Positions 1 through 9,188 of a DNA stretch of 64,000 nt are shown here, in pieces; the stretch's first letter is position 1, and each line of letters starts with the position of its first letter. The notes beneath the pieces were generated by a model. It saw only the letters and a list, made by a program, of their open reading frames with translations. It was not told the DNA's origin and did not search any database. Position numbers and translations under genes: made by a program. Source of the stretch: Candidatus Rifleibacteriota bacterium. GTDB lineage: Bacteria > Muiribacteriota > Ozemobacteria > Ozemobacterales > Ozemobacteraceae. The stretch spans positions 1-64,000 of the forward strand of contig JADFYG010000015.1 of the NCBI GenBank assembly GCA_015233155.1, in the 5' to 3' direction.

Positions 1-2207
1 CTTCTGCAGCGACAATTCTGTTCTACCCGACGACGGAGTCAGGGGGGGCAAACGCTCTTTTTTTATATCCTGCTTCGGCGTCGCTGAACCCGTTTCGCTT
101 TAGCCTGGCGTGGCGATTGTCGGCAACGTTCGATGAAAGCCGGCTTCTGTTCATTCTGGTTTGTTTTCATCCAGGGCTGTGTTCCACAGGAACCGCCATT
201 GTTCAGATCCCACGACCTCATCGTTCCGGTGGATTTTTGTCGCTATCCGATTTCCCAGATATGCCGCCGGATATCGCACCTGCCGCCGAAGGGGTCCCGT
301 CACAGCCAGGGGCCGACTTAGTATCGCCACAGTCGAAGACATCCGAAAAAACTTCCACTGAACAGTGTTCTCAGCCCGTTCCCAGCTCGGCGGCTGAGTC
401 CGCACCTCATTCCGGGTCGCCATCCGGCACCGGCGGAGGGGGTTCCATGATGCCGGTCGCCCCCAACCAGAAACAGGAACAGCCGAAATCCGATGTAAAA
501 AAAGGAGCGAATGCACCAGCCGTTTCCCCGGGCGATTACCGGTGGCTCGGCCTGTCTGGGGGCGTAGCGCTTATTCTGCTCGCGCTGGTCGCGCTGCGTT
601 TCAGAAGGAGAGCGAGGAAACCGATTTCGAGACAGAAAACACCCTCGGGATCTGGAGAAAAGCAGATGGAGACCTATTCCCAGATTCATTCGCTCATCGT
701 GCACATGAATGAGAACGAGTGCATGGCCAGGCTCGATGAGTATTTCGAGCAGCTTTTCCAAAAGCCGTCTCTTATCGAAGCGGAAGCGCCCAGGCTGCGA
801 CTGCTTCTCGAGCAGACTGCTTCCCGACTCGCAGTGTTGCAATACGAACCGACCAAAAACGGGGGTGCCATCCTTGATCTGGAGCAGGTCCATGCGAGCT
901 TCTGGAGCAATTTCTGCCGTTTGCTGAAAATGGAGGATCTGTCGACTTTCTGGAGAACCATCATCGATTCAACATGGGAGCAGCAACTGATCCGGCACAT
1001 GGTGCGAGCCTTGCATTTCCTCGAACATGATCGCCTGAAGCCATTCCATGATCTTCTGGATGGCCTGCAAGCCATTTCCCGGGCGGCACCCGAGATCTCG
1101 AAACTGGTCATGCTGGACGGTTTCCTTGGCTGCATGGGCGTTGAATCCGCAGAGGGAACAGGCGACATGCTTTCCCGCATGGCAAAGTTGGCGACTTCGG
1201 TCGAAAGCTTTCCGAAGCCGGTTGAGGCGGAATGGCAGCGGATTTCAGATCAGGCCAAAGCGAGCAAGTCGTTGATCGGACGCCTGCATGACAAGGGGCA
1301 TGTGGCCGCCGCGATTGGCATTCTGAACAAAGGAACGTCCACGGCTCTAAAGATGCATGCGGTTCACATGCCTCCCGCCTCACCCTTGAATTTGCCCACC
1401 ATCGTGCTTTTCTACCTGGAGCCGCAATCTTCTCACAGCGTGCTCAGCGGTCGCCTGAAAGGATTCAACCTGGCTTTGAGCATCAGGCAGACCGAGGCGA
1501 ACTACGAATTGTTGGTTCGAAACCGCAATACGGATGACACGCTCTTTATTGCCATAACGGCGGATACCGCGCAAGACATGGGAAGGTATTCCCAACAGTA
1601 TGGAGGTCGATTCGAATTTGCGCTGGTCGATGCGCGTCAGCTTCGGGTTCTGTATCCGCCTCAAATCGAGACTCCGCTTGATCCGAGCGGAGAAACGCAG
1701 AGAATCCTCGATATGATTCATAACGGCAACCCGCGGGAGGCGATTTCCCGATTCTCACGTCTGACGCTCGATAGCGATCAATTGAGCCAAGTGTGGCTGG
1801 AACTGGCTCTTTTCCACAGTTCGTCTCTGAGAACCGATGAACTTGCCATGGCCAGGCATCGCATTGAGCATGCTGTGGAACGCCATCCCGAAGATTGGCT
1901 GGTACTGTCGGCTATGGGAACGCTTCGTAAGCAGGAGGGGCGACTCGCTGAAGCACTGGAGTTTTTCTCCCGATCTTTCAAGGCTTTTCCCTATGATGTC
2001 AATAATCTTGTCTGTTATGCCTCGACGTTGGTTGTGGCAAATGGCGAACCGGATATCGATCGGGTCAGGAATTTGTGCGGTCTGGCCTATGATCTGAATC
2101 CGCGGAGTACCGTCCTGTCGATGTTCCTGCGGGAGCTGGAGGAAGCGGGAATTGCGTCCAGAACTTATTTTCGAGTCTGCCCGGTCGACTCTCGCATTCA
2201 ACGGTAA
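1..2207 (+). CDS. membrane-anchored TPR protein, 5' end outside the window
   Basis: The reading frame is open without a stop from base 3 to 2207, so the gene begins upstream; the first in-frame TTG (117) is unlikely to be the true start. The visible N-terminal ~40 residues look like the end of an extracytoplasmic beta-rich domain. A Pro/Ser/Gly-rich linker follows, then one membrane segment near 550-600 (core GVALILLALVALR) with an Arg-rich stop-transfer tail, and a long helical cytoplasmic region. The last ~170 residues read as TPR-type helical repeats. The topology suggests a sensor or scaffold linking an outside domain to cytoplasmic protein-protein contacts. I do not recognise the family and no catalytic motif is visible. 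Confidence 0.7.
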   Translation, partial: SAATILFYPTTESGGANALFLYPASASLNPFRFSLAWRLSATFDESRLLFILVCFHPGLCSTGTAIVQIPRPHRSGGFLSLSDFPDMPPDIAPAAEGVPSQPGADLVSPQSKTSEKTSTEQCSQPVPSSAAESAPHSGSPSGTGGGGSMMPVAPNQKQEQPKSDVKKGANAPAVSPGDYRWLGLSGGVALILLALVALRFRRRARKPISRQKTPSGSGEKQMETYSQIHSLIVHMNENECMARLDEYFEQLFQKPSLIEAEAPRLRLLLEQTASRLAVLQYEPTKNGGAILDLEQVHASFWSNFCRLLKMEDLSTFWRTIIDSTWEQQLIRHMVRALHFLEHDRLKPFHDLLDGLQAISRAAPEISKLVMLDGFLGCMGVESAEGTGDMLSRMAKLATSVESFPKPVEAEWQRISDQAKASKSLIGRLHDKGHVAAAIGILNKGTSTALKMHAVHMPPASPLNLPTIVLFYLEPQSSHSVLSGRLKGFNLALSIRQTEANYELLVRNRNTDDTLFIAITADTAQDMGRYSQQYGGRFEFALVDARQLRVLYPPQIETPLDPSGETQRILDMIHNGNPREAISRFSRLTLDSDQLSQVWLELALFHSSSLRTDELAMARHRIEHAVERHPEDWLVLSAMGTLRKQEGRLAEALEFFSRSFKAFPYDVNNLVCYASTLVVANGEPDIDRVRNLCGLAYDLNPRSTVLSMFLRELEEAGIASRTYFRVCPVDSRIQR

Positions 2208-2230
2208 TTGATGATTGTTTATATGTTATA

Positions 2231-2263
2231 ACAACATAATGTTGTAATGACATAATATTATGT
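2231..2263. promoter_or_regulatory. paired palindromes upstream of the AAA ATPase gene
   Basis: ACAACAT (2231-2237) is inverted as ATGTTGT (2239-2245), and ACATAATATTATGT (2250-2263) is a perfect 14-bp palindrome. Both lie in an AT-rich strip that differs from the surrounding GC-rich coding DNA, 30-60 bp before the GTG start at 2294. They could be operators or part of the promoter. Confidence 0.4.
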
Positions 2264-2293
2264 GGTATCGTTCTTTTAGTTGGGGGTGACTGA

Positions 2294-3667
2294 GTGAAAT
2301 TTTTCAACCGGACCGATGAAAAATCCATGCTGACACGGGCCCTGGCGTCTAAGACCGGCTCTTTTTGCTGTCTATACGGACGGCGACGGTGCGGCAAATC
2401 ACGACTCCTGCTGGAAGTGCTACAGCGAAAGCGATCGGTATTCCACGTGGCCGATCAGATGGAGCCCACCCTGCAGCGGCACAGGTTGGCAAGCGATGTT
2501 GCTGCTGTAATACCCGGATTTGATAGGGTCGCGTATCCCGACTGGTCGTCCCTTCTTGATCGCTGGTCAGCGGAGGCGCCGCCGGGAACGTGTTTAGCGC
2601 TGGACGAATTTCCCTATATGGTCGAACAATCGCCCGAGATCCCTAGCATCCTTCAACGCGTGGTGGACCGAATGGGTCGTCGGCGTCTGCACCTTATCAT
2701 CTGTGGATCTTCTCAGCGAATGATGCAGAACTTCGTGCTCGATTCTTCGGCACCACTCTATGGGCGCGCACGGGAGATCCTGAAGATTGCTCCCTTGTCG
2801 TTCGGATGGATTGCCAAAGCGTTCCCCAACGATTCCCCATATGAATCACTTGAGCGTTTTAGTATTTTTGGGGGGGTGCCACGATATTGGGAGTTGGCAG
2901 CCGACTTCAGTTCTCTCGACAATGCGGTGGCAAATTTGATTCTTTCACCTCAGGGCGTCTTGCATTCCGAGCCGCGTCATCTGTTGATGGATGACTTGTC
3001 TGATGTGGCGCAGGCATCATCAATTCTGGCACTGATTGGGCAGGGATGTCATCGTCTCTCCGAGATCGCTGCTCGCCTTGAAAAACCGGCTACGTCGCTG
3101 ACCCGCCCCCTGGGGCGTTTGCTGGAACTGGATCTGATCATACGAGAAATTCCTTTTGGTGCTGACGAACGAAACAGCAAAAAGTCGCTTTATCGATTGG
3201 CCGATCCGTTTATGGGGTTCTGGTTCCGCTTTGTGCAACCAAATCGTTCTCAGCTTGACACTGCGCCTGTTTCTGTTACACAACGAAATATTCATGCAAC
3301 ATTTTCACAGCATGTCGCAGAGGTGTTTGAATTCTTGGCACGCAGGAGTGTGCCGCATCTGACATTTGCCGGACAAAGATGGGGTGCAGGCCGCCGATGG
3401 TGGGGGAACGGTCTGGATGGGAAACCCATGGAGATCGATGTCGTTTCAGAGTCTTCAGATGGCACCGCGCTATTGGTTGGGGAGGTAAAAGTATCGGCTT
3501 CAGCCTCAGAGATAAAGAGAATTCTGGCTGAATTGAAGGAAAAGATCTCGCTTCTGCCATGTGGCAGCAAATATCAGAAAATCGAAACCGCCGTATTTTC
3601 TGCCCTGCCACAAATTTCAGTGTATCCTGTCATTATGCCGGAAGTTATGCTCAAGGCAATGTTGTAA
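2294..3667 (+). CDS. AAA-family ATPase with DUF234-like C-terminus
   Basis: A 457-aa protein with an N-terminal P-loop (GRRRCGKS near residue 31), a Walker B-like CLALDEFPYM near residue 105, a winged-helix-like middle region and a C-terminal segment with EIDVV...LVGEVK, which resembles the PD-(D/E)xK-like core of DUF234. This layout is typical of the prokaryotic MoxR-unrelated ATPases often called archaeal ATPase/DUF234, abundant in anaerobes and thought to act on nucleic acids, with no settled role. The GTG start is supported by GGGGGTGA just upstream. It stands alone, behind the palindromes at 2231-2263, and could be part of a mobile or defence-related locus; that is inference. Confidence 0.8.
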   Translation: MKFFNRTDEKSMLTRALASKTGSFCCLYGRRRCGKSRLLLEVLQRKRSVFHVADQMEPTLQRHRLASDVAAVIPGFDRVAYPDWSSLLDRWSAEAPPGTCLALDEFPYMVEQSPEIPSILQRVVDRMGRRRLHLIICGSSQRMMQNFVLDSSAPLYGRAREILKIAPLSFGWIAKAFPNDSPYESLERFSIFGGVPRYWELAADFSSLDNAVANLILSPQGVLHSEPRHLLMDDLSDVAQASSILALIGQGCHRLSEIAARLEKPATSLTRPLGRLLELDLIIREIPFGADERNSKKSLYRLADPFMGFWFRFVQPNRSQLDTAPVSVTQRNIHATFSQHVAEVFEFLARRSVPHLTFAGQRWGAGRRWWGNGLDGKPMEIDVVSESSDGTALLVGEVKVSASASEIKRILAELKEKISLLPCGSKYQKIETAVFSALPQISVYPVIMPEVMLKAML

Positions 3668-3750
3668 CCGGGGCTACCCGAAGTGAAAAAACGAACGCGT
3701 CTTTTCAACTACTACAGCACATTAAGCAACTATTCAGGACAATTGGAACC

Positions 3751-4638
3751 TCATTCCTTTTTTGAGGCGATCATTTTTTCGAGTCGATCCATTAATGGCC
3801 GGGAGGCATCGCCGCTCTTTTTTGCCTCAGAATATTTCATGATGTTTTTTTTCACGGAATCTATTTCCTCGGGGAGCGGATATTCCTTGGAGGTTTCATA
3901 GATTTCACAGTAAGTCTTTATAGCAGTTTCTGCTTCTGCAATTTTCCCCATCCGGAGGTACAAGTCGGCCATCAAAACATATGATGTGCCCTCTCTGGAA
4001 TGCTTGTTGTATTTTGAATGGTCGCTTCCGTAGAAAAAGACATTCAGTTTTTCATTGAACTGTTTTCGCTTTTCAAGCGACTGAAGCAAATATCTCTCGG
4101 CTTCCTGGAACCTGCCCTGATCCTGATAGAAGAGGCCAAGTCTGTCGATACATCCGCAATGAGTTTCGCAAGGATCTCCGGGTTTATTTACGGAAACATC
4201 GACCGCCTCCTTATACAGTTTTTCAGCCTCGGGAACTCTTTTCTGGGCACTGCAGACTCCGGCAAGGTCGGTGATACCATCAACAAACTGTGCGACACTT
4301 ATGTTATCCGTCTTCACAAATGTTTCCTTCCTCAATTCCAATGCCCTTTCAAAAAATATTTCGGCCTTCGGATAATCTTTTAGGTTCAAATAAATGTGTC
4401 CGATAGTGCGGTGTATGGAGATAAATTCCTCTGATTTCTTTCCGAATTGCGCTTCGGAAAGCGGAACTATTTTCAGTGCTTCCGGCAGGGCTTTTGCGAA
4501 TTCCTTCTTGGCGAAATTTGTACGTACCGTCTCCAAGAGGGTTTCGTATGAATCCTCCGCAATCACCTGGGATTTTCCGCACAGAACAAAGATTAACGCG
4601 ACGAAAAGGAATAAAGCAGTGTTAAAAAAGAATTTCAT
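3751..4638 (-). CDS. secreted tetratricopeptide repeat protein
   Basis: A 295-aa protein with a clear Sec signal peptide (MKFFFNTALFLFVALIFVLC, cleavage near residue 25-28). The rest is TPR units, for example HRTIGHIYLNLKDYPKAEIF and the alanine-rich blocks after it, similar to Kinesin-light-chain-type TPR_12 repeats. It probably acts outside the inner membrane as a binding scaffold. The upstream sequence on this strand has GGAG in a good Shine-Dalgarno position (CTCGGAGAAAAAAC before ATG). The neighbouring minus-strand gene 4721-5389 is 82 bp upstream and may share transcription. No specific partner can be named. Confidence 0.75.
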   Translation of the reverse strand: MKFFFNTALFLFVALIFVLCGKSQVIAEDSYETLLETVRTNFAKKEFAKALPEALKIVPLSEAQFGKKSEEFISIHRTIGHIYLNLKDYPKAEIFFERALELRKETFVKTDNISVAQFVDGITDLAGVCSAQKRVPEAEKLYKEAVDVSVNKPGDPCETHCGCIDRLGLFYQDQGRFQEAERYLLQSLEKRKQFNEKLNVFFYGSDHSKYNKHSREGTSYVLMADLYLRMGKIAEAETAIKTYCEIYETSKEYPLPEEIDSVKKNIMKYSEAKKSGDASRPLMDRLEKMIASKKE

Positions 4639-4720
4639 GTTTTTTCTCCGAGGTAAATTTTTTCAGCGACTTGGAGCAGATCATAACTCTTTTTGCAAAA
4701 TTCCTGCTCAATGACGGATT

Positions 4721-5389
4721 CTATCGTTTTCCGGAACTACTCAGGCTGCTCTTCGCCCGGGTCAAACGTTCCAATAAATTTTCCAGAACCGGGAGCGCTT
4801 CGGAGACCAGAAATCCAATTTCGATGAATAACAGGAATCCGAACGCTGAAGAGGTTTTCAGATCCGGAGGTAACGCCTGGCTGGAAAAGTCCTCAGGAGA
4901 AAAAACCACATCAATCGTACCAGTGGCGTAACTTCCCTTCTTGAAGGCTACATCCGCCAGACCGGTCGCGGAAGAAGAAATCTGTTGAGGACAGATAGCC
5001 AAAAAGCGATGTTCGGCTTTCCCAAGTCCTTCGCATTGCCATGTAACAATCGCGCCTGAGGCAACCTGTCGATTCGGTGCTTTGAAAAAAAGACTCGTGT
5101 TCAAGTCGTAGCCTCCACCATCTCGAGGCGTGAAATCATATATGTCCAGTGGGCGATTCGTCGAATTCGTCACCCGAATAGAAAAAGAAATCTCATGAAT
5201 TTCCAGGAAATCCGTCAATAATACCAAACCCATAAGTGAAAACCAGATCAAAGCCACAACGAGGTAAAGACTGACAAGACAGGCACCCGTTTTTCCGGGT
5301 TCATGTCTGTTCGTGCCGATATGGTTTCTTCCCGGATCAAGAAGTCCCTTGTCCGGGGAAGGAAGTTGTTCGAAGCGCCCCCGGTTCAT
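4721..5389 (-). CDS. membrane protein with two transmembrane segments
   Basis: A 222-aa protein, not recognised. After ~35 hydrophilic residues a membrane helix (LVSLYLVVALIWFSLMGLVL) leads to a ~110-residue beta-rich extracytoplasmic domain with Ile/Val/Thr strands. A second hydrophobic helix (FGFLLFIEIGFLV) near residue 185 returns to a basic cytoplasmic tail. The ATG at 5389 has no good ribosome-binding site, so the true start may be an internal codon closer to the first helix. It lies upstream of the secreted TPR gene on the same strand. Confidence 0.55.
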   Translation of the reverse strand: MNRGRFEQLPSPDKGLLDPGRNHIGTNRHEPGKTGACLVSLYLVVALIWFSLMGLVLLTDFLEIHEISFSIRVTNSTNRPLDIYDFTPRDGGGYDLNTSLFFKAPNRQVASGAIVTWQCEGLGKAEHRFLAICPQQISSSATGLADVAFKKGSYATGTIDVVFSPEDFSSQALPPDLKTSSAFGFLLFIEIGFLVSEALPVLENLLERLTRAKSSLSSSGKR

Positions 5390-5398
5390 GAAAAATAA

Positions 5399-6472
5399 AG
5401 CAAAAACTTTGCCGATAAGACCGGCGGCTGGTATCTGCAGACGGATTCAGCCGACCGTCTCGTGGATTTATATTCTTCTCTCAGCAAACGAATGCTTATG
5501 GAAAGATACTACAGACTGAAATATACAACTCCGAATCCGGCATATGACGGATCGAAGAGATGGATCGAAATCGTGAGCTCCCTGAAGGGGCAAAAAGATC
5601 AGGGCAAGGGAAGTTATGTCGCTCCCAGCACTCCTCCACAAGCACAAACAGTGCGAAACAGCGGTGAAGGCGGCGAAGAAAAGCAGTCCTTGAAACTGTC
5701 GTTCAATCAGTTCGACCTATCAGGACCGGATCAGCCCTTCCTTACCGGTCCGATCACTCCACCGCCACAGCATCCCGTTTTTGGAGCAAACGCTTCGAAT
5801 TTTCTGGGTCTTTCGCCTGCAGCGGCTGCAGATGTAATAGTGAAGACGGAACAAAGGGTCCGTGTCGAGAATGCGAATAATCTGAAACAATGCGGCGATT
5901 ACCTGAACAGGTTCAATGAACATTTGAATCAAATGGAAAAGAGTGATGTGGAAAAAGCGAGTGTCGGAGATTTAAAGGAGTTTGAAATACAGCGAATCGC
6001 ATACAGAAAACAGATTCTTGCCAAAAGACGTGACGAGTTGGAACTGTACAGAAAACAAAGCCAGGAGGAGCATGATGTCTATTTGGAGGAGAATCTGAGT
6101 GAACTCGCTCTTCAGCGACAACATTATGTTCAGGGTTTGCAAATACCCGTGAATGCGGAGGCTGAAATTGAAAGGATACAGCGGATAAAACTGGCCGGGA
6201 TAGAAAAGAAATATGACGCATTAAGGGCTGAACTGGCCAAGAGTGAAGATGCGTTTGACGGCAAATTTGAGAAGGCCAGGGATAACCATGTGATCAATGA
6301 GAGAACAAAGTTGCAGACTATCGAACTGCCGAGTCTGAAAGTGAATACTAAAACATCGAATGATGGCGACGAGGTCGACCCCGATGCCGCCAAAATCAAT
6401 CTGAACCTGCCTGAAATACCAAACTTATCTTCGGGTTCTGAGGCGCCGGAACTCAAAGAAATTGAGAAGTGA
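5399..6472 (+). CDS. coiled-coil protein beginning with a vWA-domain tail (5'-truncated)
   Basis: The frame is open from 5399 after a stop at 5396; the first usable start is GTG 5462 (336 aa). Residues encoded from 5411 read DKTGGWYLQTDSADRLVDLY and then SKRMLMERYYRLKYTTP..YDGSKRWIEI. This is the characteristic last alpha/beta segment of a von Willebrand factor A domain followed by its exit strand; the rest of the domain is missing. After a Pro/Gln linker, residues ~135-270 are a highly charged coiled coil. I infer a gene that lost its 5' part, perhaps by deletion against the divergent gene at 4721-5389. Whether the remainder is expressed is unclear, although the coiled-coil frame is intact. 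Confidence 0.55.
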   Translation, partial: SKNFADKTGGWYLQTDSADRLVDLYSSLSKRMLMERYYRLKYTTPNPAYDGSKRWIEIVSSLKGQKDQGKGSYVAPSTPPQAQTVRNSGEGGEEKQSLKLSFNQFDLSGPDQPFLTGPITPPPQHPVFGANASNFLGLSPAAAADVIVKTEQRVRVENANNLKQCGDYLNRFNEHLNQMEKSDVEKASVGDLKEFEIQRIAYRKQILAKRRDELELYRKQSQEEHDVYLEENLSELALQRQHYVQGLQIPVNAEAEIERIQRIKLAGIEKKYDALRAELAKSEDAFDGKFEKARDNHVINERTKLQTIELPSLKVNTKTSNDGDEVDPDAAKINLNLPEIPNLSSGSEAPELKEIEK

Positions 6473-6509
6473 AGTAAATTGTCATCTGAACAATCGCAAA
6501 ATCTTGTTT

Positions 6510-6692
6510 TTACTCGTCTTGAGATGGAACGGATTTTTGGTCTCTGGACAATCGCCCCGAACGCTGTAATGCGTCGCGAAGCAAATATTCCAATTGACTG
6601 TTGAGGCTCCGAAACTCATCGTTGGCCCAATGCTGCAGAGCTTCAAACATCTCAGGATTAATGCGTAATAGAAATGATTTCTTAACGCTCAT
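6510..6692 (-). CDS. Arc-like ribbon-helix-helix DNA-binding protein
   Basis: A 60-aa protein. KKSFLLRINPEMFEALQHWA followed by LNSQLEYLLRDAL is the classic Arc/MetJ ribbon-helix-helix pattern: a short beta strand with alternating basic/hydrophobic residues, then two helices. Such proteins bind DNA as dimers and are often antitoxins or local repressors. It starts 2 bp after the stop of the 66-aa gene and is the last gene of the operon 9188-6510, after a sensor kinase and response regulator. It may repress its own operon or serve the small upstream protein; both are inference. Confidence 0.8.
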   Translation of the reverse strand: MSVKKSFLLRINPEMFEALQHWANDEFRSLNSQLEYLLRDALQRSGRLSRDQKSVPSQDE

Positions 6693-6694
6693 TA

Positions 6695-6895
6695 TCAGTA
6701 TAACGTCCCCGCATTTATTACCGGCTGAGTGTTTTGTTCACTGCATAAAACAACCAGCAAGTTGCTTACCATTGCAGCTTTTCGCTCCTCGTCCAATTCA
6801 ACCACCTTTTTTTGAGCCAGCATCTCCAGGGCATGCTCCACCATTCCAACTGCCCCTTCGACAAACCAGCGTGTTGCTTGCTGATCGCGCTTCAA
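6695..6895 (-). CDS. small helical protein in a two-component operon
   Basis: A 66-aa protein whose ATG (6895) overlaps the response-regulator stop by 4 bp (ATGA), indicating translational coupling. The sequence is largely helical and amphipathic (WFVEGAVGMVEHALEMLAQK), with a hydrophobic C-terminal part. It lies directly before the ribbon-helix-helix gene. The pair resembles toxin-antitoxin or repressor-cofactor modules in size and order, but I do not recognise a toxin fold. Confidence 0.65.
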   Translation of the reverse strand: MKRDQQATRWFVEGAVGMVEHALEMLAQKKVVELDEERKAAMVSNLLVVLCSEQNTQPVINAGTLY

Positions 6896-7584
6896 GGCTG
6901 TAATGCTGAAGAGATGTTTTTCGCGTTCCAGCGGTAACCCAGACCACGGTGGTTTTCTATAACTTCGGGATCAATAGCCGATTCTCCGATTTTCTTTCTC
7001 AACGCCGCTATGACGTTGTCTACGGTGCGCTCGGTTCCTTCGTATGCATATCCCCACGCATAATCGATCAACTGCCGGCGTGAAATGATCAGGCCGTCAT
7101 TGGAAATGAGACAACGCAATACCAGCTGCTCCTTTTGAGTCAGCCGACAAACTCCGTGCTCCGAAACGAGTTCGCCGGAAGAAAGCTTCAGCAAGGTATT
7201 TCCGACTTGAATTTCCAGGACCTTTCCGCTTCTTTCAAACCAGCGATCAATGCGGGCTTTGAGGATTTTCAACGAGAACGGCTTCACAATGTAGTCAGCG
7301 GCGCCGAGGTCGAAAGCCTTCAACATTTCCTCTTCTCCGCTTCTCACGGTCGTGAGGAAGACTGGTATTTCGCGAGCCATCGCTCCAAGTGAGGCCAGAA
7401 GCTTCAATCCATTCGGTCCCGGCAGATTGATATCGAGCATGATAAAGTCTGGTGCGAATTGGCGCACGGTGTCGATGAAATCGAACCCATTTCGCGCCTC
7501 TTCCACCAGCCATTCATTTTCAAAAAACGCCCGGACCGCCAGGCCGGCGGCCGGGTCGTCATCGACAATGAGCAATCGGCGCAT
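6892..7584 (-). CDS. OmpR/PhoB-family response regulator
   Basis: A 230-aa protein of the usual family length. The receiver domain (residues 1-~120) has the acidic pocket DDD at 8-10, phosphoacceptor Asp51 in MLDINLPG, and the conserved Lys in VKPFS. The C-terminal winged helix (~130-225) ends in RTVDNVIAALRKKIG and RGLGYRW, diagnostic of OmpR-type DNA binding. Its start overlaps the kinase stop by one base (TGATG), so the two are co-translated. It should be phosphorylated by the kinase encoded at 7584-9188 and control transcription. The targets are not evident from the sequence. Confidence 0.93.
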   Translation of the reverse strand: MRRLLIVDDDPAAGLAVRAFFENEWLVEEARNGFDFIDTVRQFAPDFIMLDINLPGPNGLKLLASLGAMAREIPVFLTTVRSGEEEMLKAFDLGAADYIVKPFSLKILKARIDRWFERSGKVLEIQVGNTLLKLSSGELVSEHGVCRLTQKEQLVLRCLISNDGLIISRRQLIDYAWGYAYEGTERTVDNVIAALRKKIGESAIDPEVIENHRGLGYRWNAKNISSALQP

Positions 7585-9188
7585 CAGAGGGCCTCGCGAA
7601 GAGTCAGCACCGCGGAGGCGCCTTTTCCGAGACCTTCAGAGGAAATTTCGAACGAAGCATCCATCTGATCGCAGATTTTGCGGGTGAGATAAATTCCAAG
7701 CCCCGTGCCGACGATTCCATCGGTACCCTCGACCGCACCGCGGAAGAACGGGGTGCCTATATGTTCTTTCAGCTCTGCCGGGAAGCCTATTCCACGATCA
7801 ACCACTTCCAGGATGATCCTGCCATTGGTCTTGCGTGCCTGTATTGTCAGTGTTCCACCCCTGGGCGAAAACTTCATGGCATTTTCCAGCATGTTATACA
7901 GGATCTCAGAAAGGGCGTCAGGATCGGCCTTCACCTTGATCTGATCAAGGCTCTGAAGAGAGATTGACGCTGGAGTGAATTGCGGAAACCTTATGAGAAG
8001 TCTTTCCAGAATGGCATTGATCGCGGTCTGAAGATTCACTTCAGTCATGGAAAGCTGAATCTGATTCTTCCCGGCCCTGGACGCTTGGATAAAATGTCTG
8101 CAGACTGCGTCGAGAGAGTCGATCTCCCGGCGGGCAAGACCCAACAGGCGCTCCCGTCCGGTATCCGGGACTTTTCCCAGGGCTTCCATAAGTATGCCAA
8201 CCGAGTGGACCGGACCACGCAGCGTATGTGCGAGATTGCCGATCCAGTCGTTCTGAAGAGTCAGCTCTTCCTTATGAACATTGGTTTTGTAATAGAAATA
8301 CGAGAGACTGAATGCCAATACCAATGTAACTGAAAGGAGTGTCGCGAAATTCAAATATGACCAGCGTCCCACTATTCTTTTCCCGAAAGGCAGATGGTAG
8401 ATTACCAGTTCCATTCCCATGAGAGACTGGCTGAGCTTCTCAGAGTGCCTGGAGGTTTCCGATGCGAGCCTGGCTTCGGGCATTGCCGGGTCTTCAGAAA
8501 ACTTGCCCATGGAGAGAACTTTTTTTCCCTTTGAATCAGTCACCTTTGCCAACATCAGGGTGCTATTGTGAAACACGTTCAGTGTTTTCACCTTTTCAAG
8601 GAAGGCACTCCGTTTGAGAATAACTCCACGACGAAATACTCCTGCACCGCCGATTTTTTCCTGGGCTGAAAGAATGAAGGTTTCTGATCCAAGAGTCACC
8701 GAACCGTATTCCAGAGGAATGAAGGTCTGTTCCCGCAGAAAAAACGAGTAGTCGGCTGGTAGAGTCGCCTCGCATTTATTATCAAGGGCGAACTGCAATG
8801 CTTCCTGCAAGGAACTCCCGCTGGCGATCTTTGCGGAAACCGTCCCGGACGCAGTAATCAACTTGTATTCACCTCTGGAAAAATCCACCGCCCAGACAGC
8901 TGCAATCAGATCAGCGCGAGTGCTCCATCTAGAAGAAAAGGTGCCAAGTGACATCTCTTCCCAGGATCTGTCGCATTCTTTCTGCGCCAGCTTTCCGGCG
9001 CCAATGGAGAGTCTATACGGTATTTCACTGATTACAGACATATGGAAGTCGTCAGCCAGAAACTCACTGAACTCCAATCCCGTGACTGCAACGATTCCGA
9101 CCGTCAGGAAATATACCAGGGCTGCGGAAGACACCACCAGCATGAAAATATTGAACCATGAGACATTACTTTTTCTGAATGAAGACAT
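7584..9188 (-). CDS. membrane sensor histidine kinase
   Basis: About 535 aa. There is a membrane segment near residues 15-40, a ~230-residue periplasmic sensor region, a second membrane helix (FATLLSVTLVLAFSLSYFYY), then HisKA with phospho-His in NLAHTLRGPVHSVG. The HATPase domain has N-box MLENAMKFSPRGG, G1 DRGIGFP and G2 GTGLGIYLTRKI. ATG 9188 is preferred over GTG 9197 because AGAAGG lies 8 bases before it. It forms an operon with the response regulator, a 66-aa protein and an Arc-like protein. The sensor domain is not one I recognise, so the signal is unknown. Confidence 0.9.
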   Translation of the reverse strand: MSSFRKSNVSWFNIFMLVVSSAALVYFLTVGIVAVTGLEFSEFLADDFHMSVISEIPYRLSIGAGKLAQKECDRSWEEMSLGTFSSRWSTRADLIAAVWAVDFSRGEYKLITASGTVSAKIASGSSLQEALQFALDNKCEATLPADYSFFLREQTFIPLEYGSVTLGSETFILSAQEKIGGAGVFRRGVILKRSAFLEKVKTLNVFHNSTLMLAKVTDSKGKKVLSMGKFSEDPAMPEARLASETSRHSEKLSQSLMGMELVIYHLPFGKRIVGRWSYLNFATLLSVTLVLAFSLSYFYYKTNVHKEELTLQNDWIGNLAHTLRGPVHSVGILMEALGKVPDTGRERLLGLARREIDSLDAVCRHFIQASRAGKNQIQLSMTEVNLQTAINAILERLLIRFPQFTPASISLQSLDQIKVKADPDALSEILYNMLENAMKFSPRGGTLTIQARKTNGRIILEVVDRGIGFPAELKEHIGTPFFRGAVEGTDGIVGTGLGIYLTRKICDQMDASFEISSEGLGKGASAVLTLREAL

